A DNA stretch of 64,000 nucleotides from Lachnospiraceae bacterium (GCA_015056945.1 SVFH01000008.1:1-64000), one strand, 5' to 3'. Counted from the stretch's first letter, positions 18,078 through 26,341 are shown. Program-made: numbers and translations. The notes: a model not told the origin generated them from the letters alone.

Positions 18078-19220
18078 GTGAAAAAGAGTTTGACATTTAT
18101 TAAAAAAGAGCCCGTGTTCTGCGTGGCAATGATTTTGGCATTGATTTCCATGTGCATGATGGGCATCAGCGAGAAATATCTTGAATATATTGATATTAAC
18201 GTATTGATTCTTTTGTTTGCTTTGATGGCCGTTGTTGCCGGCATGCGCGAACAGGGGATTTTTACCGTGATTTCAAATGCCGTCATGAAACGATGCAAAA
18301 GTCTGCGGAGTCTTGCGCTTCTTTTGAGTCTTGTGAATTTTTTTATGGCGATGCTGATTACCAATGATGTGGCATTGATTACGTTTGTTCCGTTAAGTCT
18401 TCTGATGCTGGAAGGTCAGCAGGAGACGGATAAAATATGGGTGGTGGTATTAGAAACCATTGCGGCGAATCTCGGTAGTATGCTGACACCGATTGGAAAT
18501 CCTCAGAATTTATATCTGTTCTCTTATGCGGGATACGGCGTGGGTGAATTTATCGGCATTATGCTTCCGGTTACAGCGGTTTCGCTTGTTCTGATCTGTG
18601 CAATTGCGTTGTGTCTGCCGAAGCGTGAACTGACTGTTTTGAAGAAAAGTATTGAGACAGCAAAAGAAGAAAAGAATGCTCCGGAAAAGTGTCCTAAGTG
18701 GAAGCTGTTTGTGTATCCGGTTCTTTTTCTCGTGTGTCTTCTGGCCGTATTTCATGTGCTTTCGCACTGGATTGTATTGCTTATTGTACTTGCGACACTC
18801 CTGATAGCAGACCGCAAAATTCTTTTGCGCGTTGACTATATTTTGTTGTTTACTTTTGTTGCTTTTTTCATCTTCATCGGAAATCTTGGTGAGATGGAAG
18901 CTGTTCGCAATGCGTTACGTGCTTTGATTGCAGGCAGAGAAGGGTATGTCGGTATTCTTGCTTCACAGGTGTTTAGTAATGTACCGGCTGCGATGCTTTT
19001 ATCTGCTTTTTCCGATGATGTGGCGGCATTACTCTGGGGTGTAAACATCGGCGGTCTGGGTACACTGATTGCATCCATGGCAAGTCTGATTTCCTATAAA
19101 TTCTATGCGGCACGTGAGGGTTGCCGGATTGGCAAATATATGCTGGTATTTACTTTGGTGAATGTGGTACTGCTGATTCTTCTGACTGCTTTTATGACGG
19201 TTTGGTTTCAGGTGATGTAG
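18078..19220 (+). CDS. SLC13/ArsB-type anion permease
   Basis: A 380-residue integral membrane protein with about ten hydrophobic segments. Family features of the ion transporter superfamily are seen: the loop ITNDVALITFVPLSLLML, then ANLGSMLTPIGNPQNLYLF (the SxxTPIGNPQN hairpin), and a second pseudo-repeat with FSNVPAAMLLSAF near the end. I chose GTG 18078, with GAGGA 7 bases before it; a longer frame from 17955 would overlap the previous gene by over 100 bases. Substrate could be a dicarboxylate, arsenite-like ion or other anion and is not predictable here. Confidence 0.82.
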   Translation: MKKSLTFIKKEPVFCVAMILALISMCMMGISEKYLEYIDINVLILLFALMAVVAGMREQGIFTVISNAVMKRCKSLRSLALLLSLVNFFMAMLITNDVALITFVPLSLLMLEGQQETDKIWVVVLETIAANLGSMLTPIGNPQNLYLFSYAGYGVGEFIGIMLPVTAVSLVLICAIALCLPKRELTVLKKSIETAKEEKNAPEKCPKWKLFVYPVLFLVCLLAVFHVLSHWIVLLIVLATLLIADRKILLRVDYILLFTFVAFFIFIGNLGEMEAVRNALRALIAGREGYVGILASQVFSNVPAAMLLSAFSDDVAALLWGVNIGGLGTLIASMASLISYKFYAAREGCRIGKYMLVFTLVNVVLLILLTAFMTVWFQVM

Positions 19221-19305
19221 AAACTTGCTTTTTGCGGTATTTCGGGATATGCTGATAAAAGAATGGCGTGAAAGAAGCGCCGGAAGGAAAAAAGAGGATT
19301 GTAGA

Positions 19306-19485
19306 ATGACAACGACAGATTGTAACGAATGTGCAAATTTTTATTATGATGAAGATTACGAAGAATATGTCTGCATGGTGAATATGGATGAAGATGATTA
19401 CGGGCGTCTGATGAGTGATTCGAGATTTGCGTGTCCTTATTACCAGAACGGAGATGAATACCGTGTTGTGCGCAAGCAGATGTAG
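19306..19485 (+). CDS. Small Cys-containing protein, DUF6472-like
   Basis: A 59-residue acidic protein (MTTTDCNECANFYYDEDYEEYV...). Four cysteines in the pattern CxxC-x16-C-x20-C (in DCNECANF, YVCMV and FACPYY) suggest a small metal-binding knuckle. I chose ATG 19306 after AGAGGATT; an upstream in-frame start at 19225 lacks support. It resembles the small DUF6472 proteins common in Lachnospiraceae; function unknown. Confidence 0.7.
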   Translation: MTTTDCNECANFYYDEDYEEYVCMVNMDEDDYGRLMSDSRFACPYYQNGDEYRVVRKQM

Positions 19486-19528
19486 GAAGATGAACGTTGG
19501 GTATACGATATAAAAGGAGTTTGGCGGA

Positions 19529-19708
19529 ATGGAGATTCATATTGGAAATATTGTGAAGCTTAAGAAACAACATCCTTGCGGTTCCTATGAGTGGCGCGTT
19601 CTACGCGAAGGCGCAGACTTTCGACTGGAGTGTTGCGGATGTGCGCATCAGGTGATGATGGCAAGGCGCGTTTTGGAGAAGAGTGTAAAAGAAATCAGCG
19701 TAAAATAA
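19529..19708 (+). CDS. DUF951 family protein
   Basis: A 59-residue protein, MEIHIGNIVKLKKQHPCGSY..., with the family signature KKQHPCGS, then RVLREGADFRLECCGCAHQVMM. ATG 19529 follows AAAGGAG 8 bases upstream. The conserved Cys set (HPCG, CCGC) suggests zinc binding. Family function is unknown; it is widespread in Firmicutes and often placed near translation or GTPase genes. It ends just before a dispersed repeat. Confidence 0.88.
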   Translation: MEIHIGNIVKLKKQHPCGSYEWRVLREGADFRLECCGCAHQVMMARRVLEKSVKEISVK

Positions 19709-19715
19709 CCGGCAG

Positions 19716-19738
19716 GTTTGCAAGCCACTGGCTTCAAA
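19716..19738. repeat. Inverted repeat after the DUF951 gene
   Basis: GTTTGCAAGCCA pairs with TGGCTTCAAAC around a one- to three-base turn. No T-run follows. It may be a degenerate terminator or a stabiliser and lies against repeat B copy 2. Confidence 0.4.
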
Positions 19739-19740
19739 CG

Positions 19741-19891
19741 GATTGTTTCGTGCTGCGCACTCTCACAATCCTACCACAACATTCGCATATCGCGAAGCTT
19801 TCGCTTCGCTTTTATGCTCATATTGTGGCGTGTCAAAAAGTCATGAAACCATTTATGTGCAAGCACAAATGGTTTCACGACCTTTTGACAT
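19741..19891 (-). repeat. Dispersed structured repeat B, copy 2 (reverse orientation)
   Basis: Read on the minus strand this gives the same three hairpins as at 6901-7062. Hairpin 1 is GTCGTGAAACCATTTGTGC with GCACATAAATGGTTTCATGAC. Hairpin 2 spans about 19775-19828 with inner GCGAAGC / GCTTCGC. The GTAG-footed hairpin has GATTGT / ACAATC where copy 1 has GATTGC / GCAATC, a paired change. Its position is 33 bases after the DUF951 stop. Confidence 0.85.
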
Positions 19892-19964
19892 TGAAGCCGG
19901 AATGAAAATATTAAAAAAAAATAAAATTTTTTGCTCGAATTTGTTCGGAAAACGGCGAAAACAC

Positions 19965-19993
19965 TTGACAGAAAAAGGACAGATTTGTATAAT
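19965..19993 (+). promoter_or_regulatory. Consensus sigma-A promoter
   Basis: TTGACA (19965-19970), 17-base spacer, TATAAT (19988-19993): a perfect consensus. It drives the 88-residue membrane protein, with a leader of about 60 bases. The strength suggests high constitutive expression. Confidence 0.88.
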
Positions 19994-20059
19994 GAACGTG
20001 TATTATGTGTCTTACATAAAGAAATTTATTAAAAACAATGTAGAGAGGAGTATTTCAAA

Positions 20060-20326
20060 ATGGAAGGAAAGACAGCGAAAATTGTTAATTACATCACATG
20101 GATCGGTTGGTTAATCGTTTTCTTTGCAGGTAAAGATGCATGGCAGAACGATGAAGGTGTTAAGCAGCACCTTAACCAGGGACTCATCTGTTTAATCCTT
20201 GCTTTTATTCCCATTGGTATTACACAGATTGCATCTTTAATTTTTGCAGTTTGGGGAATTATCAAAGCATGTCAGGATGATGATACAGAACTTCCTTTAA
20301 TCGGTTCTTGGAGAATTATCAAATAA
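20060..20326 (+). CDS. Small membrane protein, DUF4870/Tic20-like
   Basis: An 88-residue protein with two or three hydrophobic segments (about residues 8-24, 40-58 and 58-70). The pattern AWQNDEGVKQHLNQGLICLIL, with conserved polar residues between helices, resembles small DUF4870/Tic20-like membrane proteins. AGAGAGGAG lies 9 bases before the ATG. It has its own consensus promoter and terminator and is flanked by repeat B on one side and repeat A on the other. Function unknown. Confidence 0.75.
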   Translation: MEGKTAKIVNYITWIGWLIVFFAGKDAWQNDEGVKQHLNQGLICLILAFIPIGITQIASLIFAVWGIIKACQDDDTELPLIGSWRIIK

Positions 20327-20346
20327 TTAAACGAATGCTTTTAGAA

Positions 20347-20374
20347 AGCGAAGTCTTAGGACTTCGCTTTTTTT
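20347..20374 (+). terminator. Intrinsic terminator of the small membrane protein gene
   Basis: Stem AGCGAAGTC / GACTTCGCT, loop TTAG, followed by seven T. Repeat A copy 2 begins 3 bases later. Confidence 0.9.
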
Positions 20375-20377
20375 CGT

Positions 20378-20489
20378 CATAGGAATTTTCTATGGTGTAA
20401 AAAAAGCTCCGCAAGGATGCAAACTTACGGCAATGAATATTGTTGTTTCGTGACACTGCTCGCTATGGAGAATGTGCGTAGCAGATTCT
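20378..20489 (+). repeat. Dispersed structured repeat A, copy 2
   Basis: Same order of parts as copy 1: a CATAGGAA / TTTTCTATG hairpin, the core GCTCCGCAAGGATGC, and a closing hairpin AGAATGTGC / GCAGATTCT (one mismatch). It is more diverged than the other two copies. The promoter of the next gene starts 5 bases after it ends. Confidence 0.78.
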
Positions 20490-20493
20490 TTAT

Positions 20494-20522
20494 TTGACAA
20501 CATTCGTTTGTATCGATAGAAT
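20494..20522 (+). promoter_or_regulatory. Promoter of the second surface-protein gene
   Basis: TTGACA (20494-20499), 17-base spacer, TAGAAT (20517-20522). It directly abuts the end of repeat A copy 2; leader of about 36 bases. Confidence 0.75.
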
Positions 20523-20564
20523 GTAATAAATGACAGAAAAATTCTAAAAAGGCGGAGACTTGAG

Positions 20565-23500
20565 ATGTTCGGAAAAAGATACAGAAGAAAGCTGATTTCA
20601 TATTTTATTGTGTTTACTTTGATTGGAGCCATGTTGGCAGGTGGCGTGGGCGTACCGGTTGTGAGTGCGGCAGAAGCGGGAGAAGTTTCTGAATATCCTG
20701 CGTCAGAGGAGGATTCTCAGGAAGAACTGAGCGAGGATTCCGAAGAAGCAACAGAGGAAAATGCAAGTGAAAACTCTGAAGAGGCGTCAGAGGAAAACGC
20801 AAGCGAGGATTCCGAAGAGGCGTCAGAAGAAAATGCAAGTGAAGACTCCGAAGAGGCGTCAGAGGAAAATGCAAGTGAAGACTCTGAAGAGGCAACAGAG
20901 GAAAATGCAAGTGAAGACTCCGAAGAAAGCGTAAGCGAAGAAACCGGCAGTGAAGAAGTATCGGAAGAGATGATTGCCGTGGAAGATACAGGAGTAACAG
21001 GTATCGTAAGCGAAACCGATGCTGATATCCGCGTTATTCCGGATAAGTATAATACGGGATGTAATGATGAATTGGTGTATTTTCCCATGGATACGGAGAA
21101 TCCGATGATGATTGGTGATGTACTGATTATTCCAAGTGGGGGTGGCAGCACCTTCGTCCTTGATTTCGGATACCGGAATAAAGAGATTACAGGTACGGTT
21201 TATATTGAGAACTATGATTTTACTGATGCAATATTCCGTTCTTATCATGAAGATTTGTGTGATCGCGAGATTAAAGTGGTATTTAACAATTGTAAGTTTA
21301 CCAACGTATTGACCGGTCGTGCGGAATGTAATATTTCCTATGAATATAATAATTGCTCTTTTGATTCTTTTAGCGGGAGTAACGCGGTTTTTAACCGGTG
21401 TCAGTTTGGGCATACATACAAAGACGGAATCGTTCCTTTTGTGGATGTTGAGGTAAATGACTGTTTTTTTACTGATTTTACAAGTATGGTTACGGACAGC
21501 GGAGCGCATATTGACGGAACGCAGTTGTATGGGATTGAAGGGATTGACGTAAGTCACGTATATTTCAATAACTGCCGCTTTGAAATGCCGGCATTGGCTT
21601 TAGAGGGAACGAGTGCGTATGTGAATGCCTGTATTATGTTGCAGTTAGAATACAGCAGCGGAAATAACATTCAGTTTAATGACTGTCGTGTCAACGGCGG
21701 AGGCTACACGGTTTATGCGGAATCTAAATTTGAAAATCTGACGTTTGAGAATGTGAAATTTGACGGCCTTACCTTTGGCGATGCGAATAAATTCGGAATT
21801 TTTTATCCGAAGATCAATGAAAATATTGAGTTTAGGGATATAGGACGAACGGACAGCCTTTACATCGGTTCCGTTTGGAAAGATGAGAAGGGAATGCACT
21901 TAAGCGTGACAAATGATACCAAAGAAGAAAGAAAACTGGTAGTGCAGACCGATAAAGGCATTTATGAGTATACAATTCCGGCATGCTATACAGCCGGGCA
22001 GTTTACCAACACTATGTTATATGAAGAGTTTCCGTTTGATTTGGATATCGTGATTCCGACAGACTGCACATATGCGGTTTGTTATGATAATACAACGGAA
22101 GGTTTCGGCAAGCAGATTCGTTTCGTAAATGAGAGCGGTAAACAGGTTGTACTCTCGCCGGAAATGAAAGAACGCGTGGAAGGAAAGAGAGGAAGTGATA
22201 TTCTTCAGTCCGGCATGTGTGGAAAGGATATATCTTTTACACTCACTTATGATGGTGTGCTGACTTTGTCAGGAACAGGAGCGAGCGATAACTTTCATTC
22301 TCAGAAGTTTCCCGAATGGGTTGCCAATAAAGGTTTAATAAAGGAAATTATTGTAGAAGAGGGCGTTACGGGACTGGGCAATATGATTTTCAGGGACTGT
22401 ATGTCGGTTGAGAAAATTTCTCTTCCTGAGAGCCTTTTATCAATCGGTGGCTATGCATTTGCCGGTTGCGTCGGATTGGAAGAGTTCGCGTTCCCTAAGA
22501 ACATTCAAACAATCGGCGCAAATATTCTGTCAGGTACCGTATTGAGCCGGGTGACGTATGACGGTTACGATGAGGATTGGGACTGGGTAGAAGTCGGAAG
22601 CGGAAACGATAACTGGCTTGATAAACTTGAAGTGGCAAGAGTGGGACTTCGCGTCCGTCTTGCAGAGCGTGATGCATCGTATGTCTATACGGGCAGTGCC
22701 ATCGAACCGGACATTGTTGTTTTCAACAATAAGGAACGCCTGGTAAAAGGTGTTGACTATACCGTTAAATACGTTAATAACGTGAAGGCGTCGACGGAGA
22801 AAAAACCGGCCAAAATCATTGTAACCGGGAAAGGTAATCTGACAGGAAGCAACTCTGCCACTTTCCAAATTTTGCCGAAGGATATAAATGACTCCGATGT
22901 GGTTGCCGGCAGCGTGGTAGTTGTGAAAGCAAGTAAGGCAAAGCCTGTATTAACTTATAATAATAGAACACTTGGCACGGCGGATTATACCATTGCGGAG
23001 CCGAATAAAAAATACACGGAAGACGGCACTGTTATGGTGACGGGAAAGGGTAATTTCACCGGTACGCGCGAAATCGCCGTGAAGGTTACTGAGAAAAAAG
23101 CTGCGAAAAAATTCAGTGTTATCGTCCAAAAGGAAGTGATGGTATATAACGGTAAATCGCAGAAACCGCTTATAACGGTAAACGATAAAACAACGAACGA
23201 AGTGTTGAAGGAAAAGAAAGACTATTCTGTTGTCTATGCCGGGAATACCGTAAATGCAGGAACCGTTAAATTTACTGTCGTTGGACTCGGAGCCTATAGC
23301 GGCGCGGTGAATAAAACATATCAGATTAAGCCGCTTGCGGTCAAAGACACCAGCATGGGCATGGTTGTTTCGGGAATAAATGAAAAGGGATATGATTACA
23401 CACCAAAAGGTGCCACCGTAGAAAAAGATTTGAAGATAACCTACAATGGTGCGAAGCTTGTATACGGAACGGATTATAAAATTACCTACAGCAATAATAA

Positions 23501-24218
23501 GAAGCTTAGTACGGCGAAGAATCCGGCCAAATATACGGTTTCTTTTATGGGTAATTATAAGGGTAGTACACCGCTTAAGGGGACTTTTATGGTGAAGGCG
23601 CTTGCGCTTACGAATACCTTGAAAGGGCTTGAGATAGTAGTAGGTGATAAGATCTATACGGGGAAACCGGGAACCTATGTATCCAAACCGATTGTAACGG
23701 TTCAGGGTGTGCAGCTGAAGGCATCCGAATATAAAGTTACTTATTATAAAGATGCCAAATTGACGGAGCAGATTACATCTAAAAATAAACTTTCATTAGA
23801 AGACGGGACGGAATATGTGACCGTATATATGAAGATTGTCGGAAAAGGAAATTATGCAACCTCCGAAGATAAATATGCGAAAGCAGAATATCGTGTCTGC
23901 CAAAAGCCTGCTTACGATTTGGCGAAGGCGCGTGTGACACTTTGGCAGAATGATAAAAAGATTACCAAGGCCGAATACACCGGTCTGGCAATTGAACCCA
24001 CCGTAAAAGTAGAAGTGAAGAACGGAAAGGTCTGGGAAGAGGTTCCTGCGGAGCAGTACAGGGTGTATTACACAAACAATATTAACAAGGGAACTGCAAC
24101 AGTGACAGTGACTGCGCAGGGAGAGTCTTATGCCGGTTCTAAGGCGGTGAAGTTTAAGATTGTTGCCCAAAATATTAAGTCCCTAAAAGATTTGCTAAAG
24201 GATTTATTTGGGTTATAA
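20565..24218 (+). CDS. Large secreted surface protein with LRR and Ig-like repeats
   Basis: A 1217-residue exported protein. A signal peptide (MFGKRYRRKLISYF, hydrophobic core, cleavage near VVSAAEA, residue 36) leads into a Ser/Glu-rich block with about seven copies of SEEASEENASED (residues 45-130). A middle region of about 250 residues reads as a parallel-beta-helix-like fold (recurring NNCKF, NNCSF, NDCRV patterns). Then come a BspA-type leucine-rich stretch (about 590-680: MSVEKISLPESLLSIGGYAFAG) and several Ig-like domains of the YTGSAIEPDIVVFNN / GKGNLTGSNS type to the end. There is no LPXTG signal; the tail is amphipathic (KSLKDLLKDLFGL). Adhesion or glycan binding is inferred. It shares the acidic N-terminal design with the protein at 320-5977. 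Confidence 0.88.
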   Translation: MFGKRYRRKLISYFIVFTLIGAMLAGGVGVPVVSAAEAGEVSEYPASEEDSQEELSEDSEEATEENASENSEEASEENASEDSEEASEENASEDSEEASEENASEDSEEATEENASEDSEESVSEETGSEEVSEEMIAVEDTGVTGIVSETDADIRVIPDKYNTGCNDELVYFPMDTENPMMIGDVLIIPSGGGSTFVLDFGYRNKEITGTVYIENYDFTDAIFRSYHEDLCDREIKVVFNNCKFTNVLTGRAECNISYEYNNCSFDSFSGSNAVFNRCQFGHTYKDGIVPFVDVEVNDCFFTDFTSMVTDSGAHIDGTQLYGIEGIDVSHVYFNNCRFEMPALALEGTSAYVNACIMLQLEYSSGNNIQFNDCRVNGGGYTVYAESKFENLTFENVKFDGLTFGDANKFGIFYPKINENIEFRDIGRTDSLYIGSVWKDEKGMHLSVTNDTKEERKLVVQTDKGIYEYTIPACYTAGQFTNTMLYEEFPFDLDIVIPTDCTYAVCYDNTTEGFGKQIRFVNESGKQVVLSPEMKERVEGKRGSDILQSGMCGKDISFTLTYDGVLTLSGTGASDNFHSQKFPEWVANKGLIKEIIVEEGVTGLGNMIFRDCMSVEKISLPESLLSIGGYAFAGCVGLEEFAFPKNIQTIGANILSGTVLSRVTYDGYDEDWDWVEVGSGNDNWLDKLEVARVGLRVRLAERDASYVYTGSAIEPDIVVFNNKERLVKGVDYTVKYVNNVKASTEKKPAKIIVTGKGNLTGSNSATFQILPKDINDSDVVAGSVVVVKASKAKPVLTYNNRTLGTADYTIAEPNKKYTEDGTVMVTGKGNFTGTREIAVKVTEKKAAKKFSVIVQKEVMVYNGKSQKPLITVNDKTTNEVLKEKKDYSVVYAGNTVNAGTVKFTVVGLGAYSGAVNKTYQIKPLAVKDTSMGMVVSGINEKGYDYTPKGATVEKDLKITYNGAKLVYGTDYKITYSNNKKLSTAKNPAKYTVSFMGNYKGSTPLKGTFMVKALALTNTLKGLEIVVGDKIYTGKPGTYVSKPIVTVQGVQLKASEYKVTYYKDAKLTEQITSKNKLSLEDGTEYVTVYMKIVGKGNYATSEDKYAKAEYRVCQKPAYDLAKARVTLWQNDKKITKAEYTGLAIEPTVKVEVKNGKVWEEVPAEQYRVYYTNNINKGTATVTVTAQGESYAGSKAVKFKIVAQNIKSLKDLLKDLFGL

Positions 24219-24227
24219 AAAGTGCTT

Positions 24228-24255
24228 GCAATACTTGAAAAAGTGTGCTAACATA
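24228..24255 (+). promoter_or_regulatory. Probable promoter of rpsF-ssb-rpsR
   Basis: TTGCAA followed 17 bases later by TAACAT in the AT-rich stretch just after the surface-protein stop. The match is moderate. No other candidate is close by. Confidence 0.4.
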
Positions 24256-24329
24256 ATATTCCGTGATGTAATTTAATTCCTTGCTCTTTCTATAAGGAGA
24301 GGGCCAGAGACCAAAAGGAGGTAACAAGC

Positions 24330-24620
24330 ATGAACAAGTATGAATTAGCTGTTGTTGTCAATGCTAAGATCGAAGATGAAGAAAGAGCTGCTGTTGTAGA
24401 CAAATGCAAAGCACTCATCGAAAGATTCGGTGGAACAATCACGAATGTGGATGAACAGGGTAAGAAGAGACTTGCTTATGAAATCCAGAAGATGCGTGAA
24501 GGTTTCTACTATTTCATCCAGTTCGATGCTGAGAGCAGCGCACCGGCAGAAATCGAAAGCCGTATGCGTATTATGGACAATGTTCTCAGATACTTATGCG
24601 TTAGACAGGACGAAGAATAG
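24330..24620 (+). CDS. rpsF: 30S ribosomal protein S6
   Basis: A 96-residue primary rRNA-binding protein that dimerises with S18 in the 30S platform. The N terminus MNKYELAVVVNAKIEDEERAAV and the LAYEIQKMREGFYYFIQFDA segment are typical. AAAAGGAGG lies 9 bases upstream. It leads the conserved rpsF-ssb-rpsR operon. The 75-base leader contains pyrimidine- and purine-rich complementary stretches (TTGCTCTTT and AAGGAGAGGG) in the place where the known S6:S18 autoregulatory RNA is found in other bacteria; I cannot confirm that motif by eye. Confidence 0.95.
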   Translation: MNKYELAVVVNAKIEDEERAAVVDKCKALIERFGGTITNVDEQGKKRLAYEIQKMREGFYYFIQFDAESSAPAEIESRMRIMDNVLRYLCVRQDEE

Positions 24621-24634
24621 AAAGTAGGAATAAT

Positions 24635-25084
24635 ATGAACAAAGTAATTCTTATGGGTCGTTTGACGAGAGATCCCGATGTGAGATATTCTCAGGGTGAT
24701 AATGCTACTGCAATTGCAAGATATTCACTTGCTGTAGACAGAAGATTTTCCAGAAATGAAGAGAATAATACTGATTTTATCAATATTGTGGCATTCGGTA
24801 AAGCGGGAGAATTTGCTGAGAAGTATTTCCGTAAGGGAACCAAAGTATTGGTTACCGGTCGTATCCAGACCGGAAGTTACACTAACAAAGATGGTCAGAA
24901 GGTATACACAACAGATGTTGTGGCAGAGGACCAGGAATTCGCAGAGAGCAAGAACAGCTCAGGCGATGGAAACTATGCAGGTGGAGATAACGGCGGTTTT
25001 ACCCGTAGAGAAGCTCCTGTAGCTGCGGATGGCGATTTTATGAGTATTCCGGAAGGAATTGTTGAGGAATTGCCGTTCACCTAG
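24635..25084 (+). CDS. ssb: Single-stranded DNA-binding protein
   Basis: A 149-residue OB-fold protein, MNKVILMGRLTRDPDVRYSQG..., coating single-stranded DNA in replication and repair. The flexible Gly/Asn-rich linker (about 108-130) leads to an acidic tail ending EELPFT. The usual tail is DDDLPF at the very end; here one Thr follows the Phe, a mild deviation in the peptide that binds partner proteins. It lies between rpsF and rpsR in the classical operon. Confidence 0.95.
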   Translation: MNKVILMGRLTRDPDVRYSQGDNATAIARYSLAVDRRFSRNEENNTDFINIVAFGKAGEFAEKYFRKGTKVLVTGRIQTGSYTNKDGQKVYTTDVVAEDQEFAESKNSSGDGNYAGGDNGGFTRREAPVAADGDFMSIPEGIVEELPFT

Positions 25085-25110
25085 AGTGATTAAGATAGGA
25101 GGCAATAATT

Positions 25111-25374
25111 ATGGCATTTGTGAAAGCAGATAAATCCGATTCTCCGATGAAGAGAAAAGGCGGAATTCGCAGAAGAAAGAAAGTTTGCGTATTCTGTGGT
25201 AAAGATAACGTAATCGATTACAAGGATACAGCTAAGTTAAAGAGATACGTATCTGAAAGAGGTAAGATTCTTCCCAGAAGAATCACAGGAAACTGTGCTA
25301 AACATCAGAGAGCGTTGACAGTTGCTGTTAAGAGAGCTCGTCACGTAGCATTGATGCCTTACGTACAGGACTAA
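25111..25374 (+). CDS. rpsR: 30S ribosomal protein S18
   Basis: An 87-residue protein with the central [13 protein letters not shown] motif and the C-terminal [27 protein letters not shown] block characteristic of S18. The CVFCG, C-x-C and H positions suggest the zinc-binding (C+) form. It binds S6 on the 30S platform. It is followed by a terminator, so the operon ends here rather than running on into gdpP. Confidence 0.95.
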   Translation: MAFVKADKSDSPMKRKGGIRRRKKVCVFCGKDNVIDYKDTAKLKRYVSERGKILPRRITGNCAKHQRALTVAVKRARHVALMPYVQD

Positions 25375-25390
25375 TTCGAATAGTTTAACA

Positions 25391-25423
25391 AAACCAATGG
25401 TTCATTGAGCCATTGGTTTTTTT
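25391..25423 (+). terminator. Terminator of rpsF-ssb-rpsR
   Basis: AAACCAATGG / CCATTGGTTT with a 9-base loop, then a run of T. Repeat A copy 3 starts 5 bases later. Confidence 0.9.
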
Positions 25424-25427
25424 ATAT

Positions 25428-25543
25428 TTGCATAGGAAATTCCTATGCAATAAAAAGCTCCGCTAAGGATGCGCAGTTCGCGGCAAGGAATTTTGTTGCC
25501 GAGCAACATCGCTCACGCGCGGAGAATGTGCTATGCACATTCT
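25428..25543 (+). repeat. Dispersed structured repeat A, copy 3
   Basis: Hairpin TTGCATAGGAA / TTCCTATGCAA, then the core GCTCCGCTAAGGATGCGCAG, then GTTGC / GCAAC, and finally AGAATGTGC / GCACATTCT. Compared with copy 1 the outer pair of the first hairpin changes from G:C to T:A and the outer pair of the last from G:C to A:T, keeping both stems. It fills the gap between the rpsR terminator and the converging sir2 gene. Confidence 0.85.
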
Positions 25544-25547
25544 TTAT

Positions 25548-26267
25548 TTATAACGCTCCGAATACCTCACCGAGTGAAGCATGAATCACCAAATCGGCCC
25601 TGGAATCACGCGGGGACGGGGTTTTGTTGATGACAATCAGTTTGTCGCCGCGGAAATAATCTATTAAGCCGGCAGCGGGATAAACGGCAAGTGAAGTACC
25701 TCCGATGATAAGGCAGTCTGCGTTTCGGATATGAGAGATGGCTCCCTCGACAACGGTATCATCAAGTCCTTCTTCATAGAGGACAACATCCGGCTTGATG
25801 GTGCCGCCGCATTTATTGCACAAAGGAACGCCCTGCGCATTGCGGATATAAGAAAGATCATAGAAGGCATGGCACTTTTCACAGAAATTACGATGGACAC
25901 TGCCGTGCAGTTCGAAGACATTTTGGCTACCGGCGGCCTGATGGAGACCATCGATATTTTGTGTAATGACGGCACTCAATTTCCCATCTTTTTCAAGCTT
26001 GGCGAGTGCAAGATGCGTTGTGTTCGGTGCTGCATCCGCATAAATCATTTTATTGTGATAGAAACGATAGAATTCAGCAGTGTGACGTATATAAAAGCTG
26101 TGACTTAAGATGGTCTCAGGCGGATAGTCATATTCCTGATGATAGAGGCCGTCCACGCTGCGGAAATCCGGAATTCCCGATTCTGTCGATACTCCTGCGC
26201 CGCCGAAGAAAACAATGCGGTTGTGTGTTTGTATCATATCGCAAAAAAGTTTGATCTGGTTGTCCAT
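25548..26267 (-). CDS. Sir2-family NAD-dependent protein deacylase
   Basis: A 239-residue sirtuin, which removes acyl groups from lysines while consuming NAD. NAD-binding motifs GAGVSTESGIPDFR and TQNIDGLH are intact; the catalytic His121 sits in ELHGSVH and four zinc cysteines (129, 132, 150, 153) are in place. GTSLAVYPAAGL and VINKTP complete the family pattern. It converges on rpsR and diverges from the GH127 gene. Together with GH127 it interrupts a usually continuous replication/ribosome cluster. Confidence 0.93.
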   Translation of the reverse strand: MDNQIKLFCDMIQTHNRIVFFGGAGVSTESGIPDFRSVDGLYHQEYDYPPETILSHSFYIRHTAEFYRFYHNKMIYADAAPNTTHLALAKLEKDGKLSAVITQNIDGLHQAAGSQNVFELHGSVHRNFCEKCHAFYDLSYIRNAQGVPLCNKCGGTIKPDVVLYEEGLDDTVVEGAISHIRNADCLIIGGTSLAVYPAAGLIDYFRGDKLIVINKTPSPRDSRADLVIHASLGEVFGAL

Positions 26268-26287
26268 GAAAAGTCCGCCTTTCTGTT

Positions 26288-26299
26288 TGATTATAATCA
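26288..26299. promoter_or_regulatory. 12-bp palindrome between divergent sir2 and GH127 genes
   Basis: TGATTATAATCA is a perfect palindrome and contains TATAAT-like hexamers on both strands within the 74-base divergent gap. It may be part of overlapping promoters or an operator. Chance is possible in AT-rich DNA. Confidence 0.3.
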
Positions 26300-26341
26300 G
26301 ATTATATACTACAATAAAAAATAGGACAATGGAGGTGCGTT

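Noticed and set aside
19743-20114. 123-residue frame between the DUF951 gene and the small membrane protein
   Set aside because: It crosses repeat B copy 2 and the consensus promoter, then overlaps the start of the real gene at 20060.
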